Below, one piece after another: positions 1 through 7,417 of a DNA stretch of 19,064 bases. The first letter of the stretch is position 1; each line of letters begins with the position of its first letter. The translations under genes and the position numbers were made by a program. This stretch comes from JAMWZF01 sp041628615 (GTDB lineage: Bacteria; Pseudomonadota; Alphaproteobacteria; Rhodobacterales; Rhodobacteraceae): NCBI GenBank assembly GCA_041628615.1, contig JBFKOW010000053.1, forward strand, positions 1-19,064, read 5' to 3'. The notes below the pieces were generated by a model that saw nothing but the letters and a program-made list of their open reading frames with translations, searched no databases and was not told where the DNA came from.

Positions 1-1643
1 AGCGACCGGCAGAGCAGGATCACCGGCAGCAGCCCCACCGCGACGATGACGAGGCTCGGCACCGCCGCCCCGTCCAGCCGTTCGTCGGCGGCCAGCCGGT
101 GCGCCTGCACCGCCAGCGTGTCGAAGTTGAACGGCCGCATGATGAGCGTCGCGGGCAGTTCCTTCATCACGTCGACGAAGACGATCAGCATGGCGGTGAA
201 CAGCGACGGCCGCAGGATCGGCAGGTGCACCCGGCGGACCATGCCGAAGGGCGTCTCGCCCAGGGTCCGGGCCACCGCGTCGGTGTTGGTGTGCAGCGTG
301 GCGAGCCCGCTATCATAGGCGTTGAGCGCGGCGGCGAGGAAGCGCACCGCATAGGCGGCGACCAGCAGCCAGATCGACCCGGTGAACAGCAGCCCGGTGT
401 CGATCCCGAAGCGGGCCTCGGCGAAGGCGTCGATGGCGTTGTCGAGGGCGGCGAAGGGCACCAGCAGCCCGACCGCGATCACCCCGCCCGGAACCGCGTA
501 GCCGATCCGCGCGACATGCCCGGCAGCGGCGGACAGCCGCCCGGGCTGCAACCGCTGGAAGTATCCGATCAGCACCGCCGCCGCGACGGTGACCAGCGCC
601 GCGATGCCGGCCAGCGTCACCGAGTTGCGGATGAACCCGAGGTAGCGGTCCGACATCAGGTTCTGTTCGGACCCGATCCCCATCGAGAACAGCAGGACCG
701 CCGGCAGCAGGAAGCCCAGCGCCACCGGCGCGCCGCAGACCAGCATCGCCGCCAGCGCCGCCCGGCCCCGCAGCGGCACCGGCTCCATCCGCTCGAACCG
801 CTTCCCCGCGCCGTGGTAGCGCGCCCGGCCGCGCTGCATCCGGTCGAGCAGGGCCAGCAGCAGCGCGAAGGCCAGCAGGCACAGCGCCAGCTGCGCCGCC
901 GCCGCCCGGTCCGCGAAACTGAGCCAGGACTGGTAGATGCCGGTGGCGAAGGTCTGCACCCCGAAATAGCTGACGGTGCCGAAATCCGCGATCGTCTCCA
1001 TCACCGCGAGCAGCACCCCGCCGGCGATGGCGGGCCGGGCCAGCGGCAGCGAGGCGCGCCAGAACGCCCCCCAGGGCCCCGCACCCAGCGATCGGGCGGC
1101 GAGGTGGGCGGTGGCCGACTGCTGCAGGAAGGCAGCGCGGGCGAGAAGGTAGACGTAGGGATAGAGCACGAGGATCAGCATCGCCGCCGCGCCGCCGACG
1201 CTGCGGATCTCGGGGAACCAGTAGTCCCGCGGCCCCCAGCCGGTCACCGCCCGCAGCCACGTCTGCACCGCGCCGGGATGGTCCAGGAAGTCGGTATAGG
1301 CATAGGCCAGCACGTAGGCCGGGAAGGCGAAGGGCAGCGCCAGCGCGATCTCGAACAGCCGCACGCCGGGGAACCGGGTCATCGTCACCAGCCAGGCCGT
1401 CGCGGTGCCCAGCACCCCGGTCCCGACCGCCACCAGAGCCGCGAGCAGCAGCGTGGTGCCGGTGAAGCGCCACAGCACCGTGTCGGCGAGATGGGCCAGC
1501 GTCTCGGTGGTGCCGGCGGCGGCGGCGACGGCCACCGCGACCAGCGGCACGAGGCACAGCCCCGCCGCCACCAGCGCCGACCAGCGCAACAGGGCCGATG
1601 CAGCGCCGCGCCGGGTCTCGGATGGGCCGGCGTCGCCGGTCAC
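1..1643 (-). CDS. Fe(III)-type ABC transporter permease, partial (3' end cut by window edge)
   Basis: Inner-membrane permease of the FbpB/AfuB type, which passes periplasmic ferric iron (or a similar substrate) inward. My reading of the minus strand gives about 547 codons from a GTG at 1641-1643 without a stop; the C-terminus lies beyond base 1. It has two homologous halves, each with hydrophobic helices and an EAA-type coupling loop: AARSLGAGPWGAFWRASLP in the first half and VARTLGETPFGMVRRVHLP in the second. This double-permease layout and length match FbpB-like proteins, which are usually 500-560 residues, so only a short tail should be missing. The start is 13 bases after the tpiA stop and has no good ribosome binding site, so translation may be coupled to tpiA. 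No binding protein or ATPase gene is in view; they may lie beyond the left edge. Thiamine (ThiP) or phosphonate/spermidine transport is a less likely alternative. Confidence 0.85.
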   Translation of the reverse strand, partial: MTGDAGPSETRRGAASALLRWSALVAAGLCLVPLVAVAVAAAAGTTETLAHLADTVLWRFTGTTLLLAALVAVGTGVLGTATAWLVTMTRFPGVRLFEIALALPFAFPAYVLAYAYTDFLDHPGAVQTWLRAVTGWGPRDYWFPEIRSVGGAAAMLILVLYPYVYLLARAAFLQQSATAHLAARSLGAGPWGAFWRASLPLARPAIAGGVLLAVMETIADFGTVSYFGVQTFATGIYQSWLSFADRAAAAQLALCLLAFALLLALLDRMQRGRARYHGAGKRFERMEPVPLRGRAALAAMLVCGAPVALGFLLPAVLLFSMGIGSEQNLMSDRYLGFIRNSVTLAGIAALVTVAAAVLIGYFQRLQPGRLSAAAGHVARIGYAVPGGVIAVGLLVPFAALDNAIDAFAEARFGIDTGLLFTGSIWLLVAAYAVRFLAAALNAYDSGLATLHTNTDAVARTLGETPFGMVRRVHLPILRPSLFTAMLIVFVDVMKELPATLIMRPFNFDTLAVQAHRLAADERLDGAAVPSLVIVAVGLLPVILLCRS

Positions 1644-1656
1644 GGGGCAGGCCGGT

Positions 1657-2406
1657 TCATCGCGCCGCGTCGAGCGCCGCGACGATGGGCGATAAATCGG
1701 CCGCCGTCAGGCTGGCGCCGCCGACCAGCGCGCCGTCCACGTCGGGCACAGCGAAGATCTCGGCCGCGTTCGCCGCCTTGACCGACCCGCCGTAGAGCAG
1801 CCGCATCGCCGCGCCCGCGTCCCCGAAGCGGTCGACGAGGGCGGCGCGCAGGGCGGCATGGACCTCGGCGATCTGGTCGGTGGTGGCGACCTTGCCGGTG
1901 CCGATGGCCCAGACCGGCTCGTAGGCGACCACGGTATCGGCGGCGGTGGCGGTGTCGGGCAGGCTGTCGGTCAGCTGGCCGGTGACGACTTCGAGGGTGC
2001 GTCCCGCCTCGCGCTCGTCCAGCGTCTCGCCGATGCAGACGATGGCGACGAGGCCCGCGCCGTGGGCGGCCAGGGTCTTGGCCCGGACCAGCGCCGAGGT
2101 CTCGCCGTGGTCGGCGCGCCGCTCGGAATGGCCGAGGATGACGTGACCGGCCCCGAGTTCAGCCAGCATCGCCGCCGACACGTCGCCGGTATGGGCGCCC
2201 GAGGCGGCGGTGTGGCAGTCCTGCGCGCCGACCATCACCGCGCTGTCCGCGGCCGCCTCCCGCATCCGGGCGAGGTAGGGAAAGGGCGGGCAGAGCAGGA
2301 TCTCGCAGGCCGGTGCCGGATGGGTGGCGGCCAGCGCCTCCACCTCGGCCATCGCGGCGAGGCTGCCGTTCATCTTCCAGTTCCCGGCGGCAAGCTTGCG
2401 GCGCAT
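1657..2406 (-). CDS. tpiA: triosephosphate isomerase
   Basis: Cytoplasmic glycolytic and gluconeogenic enzyme interconverting dihydroxyacetone phosphate and glyceraldehyde 3-phosphate. The 249-residue product is a complete (beta/alpha)8 barrel of normal family length. All catalytic elements are present: AAGNWKMN with Asn9 and Lys11, ILGHSERR with the electrophile His93, AYEPVWAIGTG with the catalytic base Glu163 and the mobile lid, and the phosphate-binding LLYGGSV near 203-209. The ATG at 2404-2406 is chosen because it starts the canonical MRRKLAAGNWKMN; longer in-frame extensions run into the divergent dioxygenase gene. The upstream gap of under 90 bases is shared with that gene. The iron-type permease follows directly on the same strand. 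Confidence 0.97.
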   Translation of the reverse strand: MRRKLAAGNWKMNGSLAAMAEVEALAATHPAPACEILLCPPFPYLARMREAAADSAVMVGAQDCHTAASGAHTGDVSAAMLAELGAGHVILGHSERRADHGETSALVRAKTLAAHGAGLVAIVCIGETLDEREAGRTLEVVTGQLTDSLPDTATAADTVVAYEPVWAIGTGKVATTDQIAEVHAALRAALVDRFGDAGAAMRLLYGGSVKAANAAEIFAVPDVDGALVGGASLTAADLSPIVAALDAAR

Positions 2407-2493
2407 GATTTTTCCCCTGTCCAGTGTTGCGCCGCCGGGATAGCAAGCCGCGCGGCGGGGCAAAAGGCCCCCCGAGCGGGCAGGGAGGCCATG

Positions 2494-3390
2494 ATGACGC
2501 GGATTCCGAGGATTAGCGCCGCCGAACTGCTGGCGGGAGAGACGGCGGCGCTCGACGAACTGCGCCGGGGGGCGATGGAGGTCGGCTTCTTCACCCTGCA
2601 CGACACGCCGATCCCGGCGGCGCGGGTGCGCGCGGTTCTCGACGCCTACCGCGCCTTCTTCGCCCTTCCGGCGGCGCGCAAGGCGGCGTGGGACATGGCG
2701 CGGACCGGCTCCAACCGCGGCTGGGGCGCGCCGGGGGCCGAGCAGGTCGATCCCGAGGCCAACCCGGACTACAAGCAGGTCTTCGACATCGGTCACGAAT
2801 GGCCCGAAAGCGGGCTCGCGGTCTACGCGCCGAACCTCTGGCCCGACGCGCCGGCCGGCTTCCGGGCGACGCTCGAAGGCTACTTCGCCGAGGCGCTGGT
2901 CTTCGCCTCGGACCTGCTCGCGGCGGTGATCGGCGCCACCGGCGGCGACCCGGCGCATTTCGCCGGGGCCTTCGACCGGCCGATGGCGCTTCTGCGCGGC
3001 AACCATTACCCGGTCCGCCCGGACTGGGCCGGGGCGCGGGACTTCGGCATCGCGACCCACACCGATTACGGCTGCCTGACCCTTCTGGCGACCGACGGGG
3101 TGCCGGGGCTCGAGGTCCGGCTGCGCGGCGGCGGCTGGGCCGCGGTCACCGCCGAGCCCGGCGCATTCGTGGTCAATTTCGGCGAGATGCTGGAACTCTG
3201 GACCGGCCGCCGGATCGTCGCCACGCCGCATCGGGTGATCGGCGGCCACGCGGAGCGGCTGTCGGTGCCGTTGTTCTTCAACCCGCGCCACGACGTGAAC
3301 GTCGCGCCCCCGGGCGCGCCGCCGATCCGGGCCGTCGACCACCTGTCGCGGCGCTTTGCCGAGACCTACCGGCACCTCGCCGCCGGCTAG
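2494..3390 (+). CDS. 2-oxoglutarate/Fe(II)-dependent dioxygenase, isopenicillin N synthase-like family
   Basis: Soluble non-haem iron oxygenase of the IPNS/2OG-FeII_Oxy fold; the substrate cannot be told from sequence. The 298-residue protein has a DIOX_N-type N-terminal domain (about 5-110, with MEVGFFTLHD) and a jelly-roll core. The metal triad is visible: ATHTDYG (His189, Asp191) and ATPHRV (His246). The Arg-x-Ser that binds the 2OG carboxylate is in RLSVPLFFNP (Arg255, Ser257). NHYP near 170 corresponds to the family's NxYP. Two ATGs are adjacent (2491 and 2494). A GGAGG at 2484-2488 lies 5 bases before the second and only 2 before the first, so 2494 is preferred. The gene is divergent from tpiA and convergent with the TfoX-domain gene 12 bases beyond its stop. 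Confidence 0.92.
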   Translation: MTRIPRISAAELLAGETAALDELRRGAMEVGFFTLHDTPIPAARVRAVLDAYRAFFALPAARKAAWDMARTGSNRGWGAPGAEQVDPEANPDYKQVFDIGHEWPESGLAVYAPNLWPDAPAGFRATLEGYFAEALVFASDLLAAVIGATGGDPAHFAGAFDRPMALLRGNHYPVRPDWAGARDFGIATHTDYGCLTLLATDGVPGLEVRLRGGGWAAVTAEPGAFVVNFGEMLELWTGRRIVATPHRVIGGHAERLSVPLFFNPRHDVNVAPPGAPPIRAVDHLSRRFAETYRHLAAG

Positions 3391-3402
3391 GTCGGGGATC
3401 GC

Positions 3403-3732
3403 TCAGCGCAGTTCGGCCAGCGCGGCGCGGGCCAGCCGCCGCGCCTCCTCGGGGTCGTCAAGCGCGGTCTCGGGCAGGGACCAGTAGGGCATCGCCGCCG
3501 ATCTGTCGCTGCCCGGACGGGTGTAGGTCCATTGCCGGCCGCCGGCGGCCTCCACCTCGGCGATCAGCGGTCCCCTGCATTTCAGCATCAGCCCGTCGTC
3601 GGGATGCAGGATGGCAAAGATCGTGCCGTCCGCATACAGGCACAGCCCGCCCATCATCCGCCGGGTGGTGATGGTGCCGACGCCGTCGAACAGCTCGACC
3701 GCGTGGGCGATATCCGCCGCGCTCACCGCCAT
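3403..3732 (-). CDS. TfoX/Sxy N-terminal domain protein
   Basis: Small cytoplasmic protein of 109 residues consisting only of the TfoX N-terminal domain. The family signature is TTRRMMGGLCLYADG (about 22-36), followed by the strand FAILHPDDGLMLKC and the C-terminal MPYWSLPE motif (about 81-88). In gammaproteobacteria, full-length TfoX/Sxy activates competence genes with CRP, but stand-alone N-domain proteins are widespread in alphaproteobacteria and have no assigned role; competence should not be inferred. It lies downstream of sufA on the same strand with a 51-base gap and has AGGA about 8 bases before the ATG. It overlaps nothing and converges with the dioxygenase gene. Confidence 0.85.
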   Translation of the reverse strand: MAVSAADIAHAVELFDGVGTITTRRMMGGLCLYADGTIFAILHPDDGLMLKCRGPLIAEVEAAGGRQWTYTRPGSDRSAAMPYWSLPETALDDPEEARRLARAALAELR

Positions 3733-3783
3733 CGCACCGGTCCTGTCGCGCGCGGAAGGAGCCGGGCCGGGGGCATTGGGCGG

Positions 3784-4164
3784 CTAGCCGCGCTGCCGTT
3801 CGGCCTGCAGTTCCGCGACGTCCTTGAACTTGATCGATTCGCCGCAGCCGCAGGCGTCCGAGACGTTCGGGTTGCGGAACTTGAAGCCGCTTTCGAGCAG
3901 CGTGGTCTCGTAGTCGATCTCGGTCCCGAACAGGAACATCTGCGCCATCGGCGCGATCATCACCCGGGCGCCGTCCTGTTCGACCACCTCGTCGTTGGGG
4001 TCGATGTCGGCGGCGTAGTCCATGGTGTATTCCATGCCGGCGCAGCCGCCCTTCTTGACCCCGATCCGCAGCCCCTTGTGCCCGTCCCGGGCCATCAGGG
4101 CCGCGATCCGGGTGGCGGCGCGGGGGGTCATGGTGACGGCCTGTTTGCCGGGAATGCCGAACAT
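3784..4164 (-). CDS. sufA: A-type Fe-S cluster carrier, SufA/IscA/HesB family
   Basis: A-type carrier that accepts Fe-S clusters or iron from the SUF scaffold and passes them to apoproteins in the cytoplasm. The 126-residue product has the three invariant cysteines: GGCAGMEY (Cys41) and the C-terminal ACGCGES (Cys105, Cys107). The GLRIGVKKGG and NPNVSDACGCG segments are typical of the family. The start at 4162-4164 is supported by AAAGGAG 7-8 bases upstream. A good promoter and a dyad precede it. The gene is not inside a suf operon here: sufT, another SUF gene, is about 3.3 kb away, with a transporter operon between. SufA rather than IscA is inferred from the presence of sufT; the sequence itself fits either. 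Confidence 0.9.
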   Translation of the reverse strand: MFGIPGKQAVTMTPRAATRIAALMARDGHKGLRIGVKKGGCAGMEYTMDYAADIDPNDEVVEQDGARVMIAPMAQMFLFGTEIDYETTLLESGFKFRNPNVSDACGCGESIKFKDVAELQAERQRG

Positions 4165-4182
4165 CTGCGGATCTCCTTTGGT

Positions 4183-4214
4183 CCGAAAATAGGCTTTCGG
4201 TCGCGCTGCCTCAA
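4183..4214 (-). promoter_or_regulatory. sufA promoter with dyad over the -10
   Basis: Read on the minus strand: -35 TTGAGG (4214-4209), 17-base spacer, -10 TATTTT (4191-4186), placed about 22 bases before the sufA ATG. A perfect inverted repeat, CCGAAA at 4183-4188 and TTTCGG at 4195-4200 with a 6-base spacer, covers the -10. That is where a repressor or activator could act; the regulator is unknown and the site does not read as an IscR type 1 motif. Confidence 0.5.
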
Positions 4215-4229
4215 GGGGCTGGCTGGTCG

Positions 4230-4781
4230 TCAGTCCCGGCGCAGCGGCCGGGCCGGGTTGCCGGCGACGGTGACGCCGGCGGCCACGTCGCGGGTCACCA
4301 CGCTGCCCGCCCCGATCACCGCGCCGTCGCCGACCGAGACCCCGGGCAACAGGATCGCGCCGCCGCCGATCCAGACATGGCGGCCCAGCGTGATCGGCCG
4401 GCCCATCTCGCGCCCCTCGGCCCGCAAGGCGGGATCGCGGGGATGATCGGCGGTCAGGATCTGCACGCCCGGGCCGATCTCGGCCCCGTCGCCGATCCGG
4501 ATCTCGCAGACATCGAGCAGGATGCAGCCGTAGTTGAGGAACGCCGCGCCCTCGAAATGGATGTTGAAGCCGTAGTCGACGTGGAACGGCGGCCGGATCA
4601 CCGCCCGGCCCGCGCCGCTGCCCAGCAGCGCGTCGAGCAGGGGCCGGCGCACGTCGTCCTCGCCGTAGGTCGTGGCGTTGTAGGCGCGGGTCAGCGCCTG
4701 CGCGCGCTTGCGCGCCGCCACCAGGTCCGGATCGCCGGTCCGGTAGAACTCTCCGGCGATCATCTTTTCCCTCTCGGTCAT
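4230..4781 (-). CDS. sugar O-acetyltransferase, maltose acetyltransferase / NodL / LacA family
   Basis: Cytoplasmic acetyl-CoA-dependent O-acetyltransferase with a left-handed beta-helix, probably a trimer. The 183-residue protein begins with a Mac domain (about 3-55, EREKMIAGEFYRTGDPDL) and continues into hexapeptide repeats (about 70-175, such as IGDGAEIGPGV and VSVGDGAVIGAGSVV). The catalytic histidine is His113 in LTADHPRDP, and the closing AGNPARPLR motif is typical. The family acetylates maltose, galactosides or Nod-factor sugars; the substrate here is unknown. It is divergent from the amino acid ABC operon and upstream of sufA on the same strand, with the sufA promoter in the 65-base gap between them, so the two need not be co-regulated. 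Confidence 0.9.
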   Translation of the reverse strand: MTEREKMIAGEFYRTGDPDLVAARKRAQALTRAYNATTYGEDDVRRPLLDALLGSGAGRAVIRPPFHVDYGFNIHFEGAAFLNYGCILLDVCEIRIGDGAEIGPGVQILTADHPRDPALRAEGREMGRPITLGRHVWIGGGAILLPGVSVGDGAVIGAGSVVTRDVAAGVTVAGNPARPLRRD

Positions 4782-4835
4782 GCCGCGAGCCTAGGCAGCC
4801 GGCGCGGGCCGGACCAGCGAAATGTGGGGCGGCGC

Positions 4836-4887
4836 TGGACAATGCCGCGCGCGGTTCCATACTGCGGGCAAAACCGACAGGAGAGGG
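4836..4887 (+). promoter_or_regulatory. promoter and ribosome binding site of the amino acid ABC operon
   Basis: TGGACA (4836-4841), 16-base spacer, CATACT (4858-4863), matching sigma-70 consensus at 5/6 and 4/6 positions. The AGGAGAGGG ribosome binding site at 4879-4887 ends 7 bases before the ATG at 4895. The promoter lies in the 113-base divergent gap with the acetyltransferase gene. Confidence 0.55.
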
Positions 4888-4894
4888 GTTTTCC

Positions 4895-5716
4895 ATGTCT
4901 GCCAAGACGACTTTCGCGCTGGTCCTCGGCACCGCGGCCGCGCTGTGCGCCCCGGCCGCCTTCGCCGCCGGGCACTGCGCCGCCGGGCTCACGCTCGAGG
5001 ACGGCAAGCTGACCATCGCCACCGGCAACCCGGCCTACTACCCGTGGGTGCATGACGACGCCCCGGAATCGGGGCAGGGCTTCGAGGCCGCGGTGGCCTA
5101 CGCCGTGGCCGAGAAGATGGGCTTCGCCGCCGAGGACGTGGTCTGGGTCCGGTCCTCCTTCGACGAGGCGATCCAGCCGGGAGCCAAGAACTTCGACTTC
5201 AACCTCCAGCAATACTCGATCACCCCCGAGCGCGAGGAAGTGGTGGACTTCTCCGCCCCCTACTACTCGGCGCCGATGGCGGTGCTGGTCGGGCCCGGGG
5301 TCGAGGCCGAGCCGACGATGGAGGGGCTGAAGGCGCTGCAATGGGGCGCGGTCGGCACCACGACGGCGGTGCCGATGCTGACCGACGTGATCCAGCCCGA
5401 GAAGGACCTGCTGCTCTACGGCGACAACGCCGACGTGAACGCGGCGATGAGCGCCAACCAGATCGACGCGGCGCTGTTCGACCTGCCGACCGCGCTGTTC
5501 CTGTCGGCGGTGATGATCGAGGGATCGAGCGTGATCGGCCAGTTCCCCGCCGACCGCAGCGACACCCCGGACCAGTTCGGCCTGCTGATGGAGGAGGGCA
5601 ACCCGCTCAAGGCCTGCGTCGATGCCGCGCTGGCGGAACTGACCGAAAGCGGCGAACTGGCCGCGATCGAGGCCGAATGGCTGCAGGCCGCCACCGGAAT
5701 CCCGCTGATCCAGTGA
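4895..5716 (+). CDS. polar amino acid ABC transporter, periplasmic substrate-binding protein
   Basis: Periplasmic solute receptor of the SBP_bac_3 family for a three-gene importer. The 273-residue precursor has a Sec signal peptide with a hydrophobic core (FALVLGTAAALCAPAAFA) and a likely signal-peptidase I site after AFA near residue 24. There is no lipobox. The mature part shows family landmarks: GQGFEAAVAYAVAEKMGF, then DFNLQQYSITPEREEVVDFS and YYSAPMAVLVG, and a second lobe containing GAVGTTTA. One cysteine near the mature N-terminus and one near the C-terminus (NPLKACVDA) could form a disulfide. The ligand is not identifiable beyond a probable polar amino acid. The strong ribosome binding site fixes the start. 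One base separates its stop from the permease ATG. Confidence 0.92.
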   Translation: MSAKTTFALVLGTAAALCAPAAFAAGHCAAGLTLEDGKLTIATGNPAYYPWVHDDAPESGQGFEAAVAYAVAEKMGFAAEDVVWVRSSFDEAIQPGAKNFDFNLQQYSITPEREEVVDFSAPYYSAPMAVLVGPGVEAEPTMEGLKALQWGAVGTTTAVPMLTDVIQPEKDLLLYGDNADVNAAMSANQIDAALFDLPTALFLSAVMIEGSSVIGQFPADRSDTPDQFGLLMEEGNPLKACVDAALAELTESGELAAIEAEWLQAATGIPLIQ

Positions 5717-5717
5717 C

Positions 5718-6554
5718 ATGGCCGACCTGAGCGCCGGCGGGGGCCGAACCCGCCGGCAGATCTACGAGGACCGCCTGCGGCGCCGGTCGCTGCTGATCGC
5801 GGGCGGCAGCACCGCCGGCGTGTTCGCCGCGCTCGTCGTGCTGATCCCGCTGGCCCCCGGCTGGGACAAGGTGCAGCGCAGCTTCTTCAACTGGGACGTC
5901 TTCCGCGACACCTTTCCCGGCCTGCTCGAGGCGTTCCTGCTCGACGTGGCGATCTTCGCCTGGTCGGTGCCGCTGATCGCGGCGCTGGGGCTGGCGGTGG
6001 CGCTGGCGCGGGACGTGCGGAACCCGGCGCTGTTCCCGCTGCGGATCCTGTCGGCGGCCTACACGGATGTGTTCCGCGGCATCCCGGTGGTGCTCACCGT
6101 CTACCTGATCGGCTTCGGGATCCCCGGCCTGGGCCTGCCGCGGCCGTGGAACTCGCCCTACATCTGGGGCACCGTCGCGCTGGTGCTGACCTACTCGGCC
6201 TACGTCGCCGAGATCTTCCGCTCGGGCATCGAGAGCGTGCACCAGAGCCAGCGGGCGGCGGCGCTGTCGCTGGGGCTCTCGGACCGCGACACGATGCGCT
6301 ACGTGGTGCTGCCGCAGGCGGTGCGGCGGGTGGTGCCGGCGCAGATGAACATGCTGATCGCGCTGCAGAAGGACGTTGCGCTGCTGTCCTTCATCGGCCC
6401 GGTCGAGATCTTCCGGCAGGCCGGGGTCTACAAGTCGCTGCTGGCGAACTTCACGCCCTATGTCGGCGCGGCGGTGATCTTCCTCGCGATCACCATCCCG
6501 GCGACGCGCTACGCCGATTACCTGCTGGCGCGGCAGCGGCGGGAGCGGAGCTGA
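5718..6554 (+). CDS. polar amino acid ABC transporter permease
   Basis: Inner-membrane channel subunit of the His/Glu/Gln/Arg/opine (HisM-type) family, 278 residues. A cytoplasmic N-terminal stretch rich in arginine (RRQIYEDRLRRRS) precedes a first helix (LLIAGGSTAGVFAALVVL). Further helices follow, with the conserved DVFRGIPVVLTVYLI segment. The EAA coupling loop is AALSLGLSDRDTMRYVVLPQ, followed by AVRRVVPAQMNMLIALQKDVALLSFIG in pieces typical of the family. The ATG follows the binding-protein stop by one base and has no separate strong Shine-Dalgarno, so translation is likely coupled. Its TGA overlaps the ATPase ATG by one base (TGATG). A single permease gene implies a homodimer channel. 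Confidence 0.93.
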   Translation: MADLSAGGGRTRRQIYEDRLRRRSLLIAGGSTAGVFAALVVLIPLAPGWDKVQRSFFNWDVFRDTFPGLLEAFLLDVAIFAWSVPLIAALGLAVALARDVRNPALFPLRILSAAYTDVFRGIPVVLTVYLIGFGIPGLGLPRPWNSPYIWGTVALVLTYSAYVAEIFRSGIESVHQSQRAAALSLGLSDRDTMRYVVLPQAVRRVVPAQMNMLIALQKDVALLSFIGPVEIFRQAGVYKSLLANFTPYVGAAVIFLAITIPATRYADYLLARQRRERS

Positions 6555-7285
6555 TGGCGAAGCTGTCCCTCCGCGGCGTGGTCAAGCGGTTCGGCACGCT
6601 GACCGTCTGCGACGGCATCGATCTCGACGTCGAGAAGGGGGCGATGGTCTGCCTGATCGGCGCCTCGGGGGGCGGCAAGTCCACGCTGCTGCGTTGCATC
6701 AACCTGCTCGAGCCGATCGAGGACGGCGCGATCCTGCTCGACGGCGAGGACATCTCCGAGCCGGGCCGCGACCCGCAGCCGATCCGGCAGCGGATCGGCA
6801 TGGTATTCCAGAGCTACAACCTGTTCCCGCACATGACCGCCGCCGAGAACGTGATGCTGGCGCCGCGCCGGATCCGCGGCCTGGCCCGCGAGGCGCTGCT
6901 GCCCGAGATCACCGCGCTGTTCACCCGTTTCGGGCTCGCCGACCGCATGGACCGCTATCCCGACCAGCTCTCCGGCGGTCAGCAGCAGCGCGTCGCCATC
7001 GTCCGGGCGCTGGCGATGCGGCCGGAGGTTATGCTGTTCGACGAGATCACCTCGGCGCTCGATCCGCAGCTCGTGGGCGAGGTGCTCGACGTGCTGCGGT
7101 TGCTCAAGGCCGAGGGCATGACCCAGGTCATCGCCACCCACGAAATGGCCTTCGCCCGCGAGGCCGCCGACAAGGTCTGCTTCCTCAAGGACGGGCGGAT
7201 CGTGGAAGAGGGGCCGCCGGCGCAGATCTTCGGCGCGCCTCGGCAGCCGGAAACCCGCGCCTTCCTCGAACGGGCGCTGAAATAG
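6554..7285 (+). CDS. polar amino acid ABC transporter ATP-binding protein
   Basis: Cytoplasmic ATPase (GlnQ/HisP type, 243 residues) energising the importer encoded just upstream. Motifs in order: Walker A GASGGGKST (36-44), Q-loop FQSYNLFPH (Gln86), signature LSGGQQQR (139-146), Walker B VMLFDE (159-164), D-loop SALDP (167-171), H-loop THEM (His196). After the Walker B glutamate it reads DEITSALDP rather than the usual DEPTSALDP, replacing the common proline; this variant occurs in some transporters of this group, and all catalytic residues are intact. The start overlaps the permease stop by one base. It ends the operon and is convergent with sufT. Confidence 0.95.
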   Translation: MAKLSLRGVVKRFGTLTVCDGIDLDVEKGAMVCLIGASGGGKSTLLRCINLLEPIEDGAILLDGEDISEPGRDPQPIRQRIGMVFQSYNLFPHMTAAENVMLAPRRIRGLAREALLPEITALFTRFGLADRMDRYPDQLSGGQQQRVAIVRALAMRPEVMLFDEITSALDPQLVGEVLDVLRLLKAEGMTQVIATHEMAFAREAADKVCFLKDGRIVEEGPPAQIFGAPRQPETRAFLERALK

Positions 7286-7327
7286 GCCGGCCTTCTTCGG
7301 ACCCGAAATATCCCGGGGAGTCCGCGG

Positions 7328-7365
7328 CTCCGGCGCAGCCGGGGACGCGGGCGGGGCAGAGCCCC
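7328..7365. terminator. tandem GC hairpins between convergent genes, probable bidirectional terminator
   Basis: Two adjacent hairpins: CTCCGGC (7328-7334) with GCCGGGG (7338-7344), loop GCA, and GGGGC (7353-7357) with GCCCC (7361-7365), loop AGA. They sit between the ABC ATPase stop and the sufT stop. No T-tract follows, so intrinsic termination is uncertain. The segment around it (7290-7370) resembles repeated intergenic spacer sequence of this bacterial group, which is an impression rather than a search result. Confidence 0.4.
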
Positions 7366-7417
7366 CGCGACGGCGCAACCGGGGCACACGGCAGACCGGG
7401 CAACCGGCCGCCGCAAT

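Noticed and set aside
99..1781. 560-codon plus-strand ORF opposite the permease and tpiA
   Set aside because: Its product is extremely rich in Arg, Gln, Gly, Pro and His with no recognisable motif, and it lies antisense to two genes with intact family motifs; a GC-bias shadow.
1858..2490. In-frame upstream extension of the dioxygenase
   Set aside because: It is antisense to tpiA and glycine-rich; the GGAGG before 2494 and the family N-terminus set the start.
3403..3732. TfoX-domain gene as evidence for natural competence
   Set aside because: Only the N-terminal domain is present and no competence genes are nearby; such short proteins are common in non-competent alphaproteobacteria.
6554..7285. 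Missing proline after Walker B (DEITSALDP) as a sign of an inactive ATPase
   Set aside because: All catalytic residues are intact and this variant is seen in related amino acid transporters, so it is a subfamily trait rather than decay.
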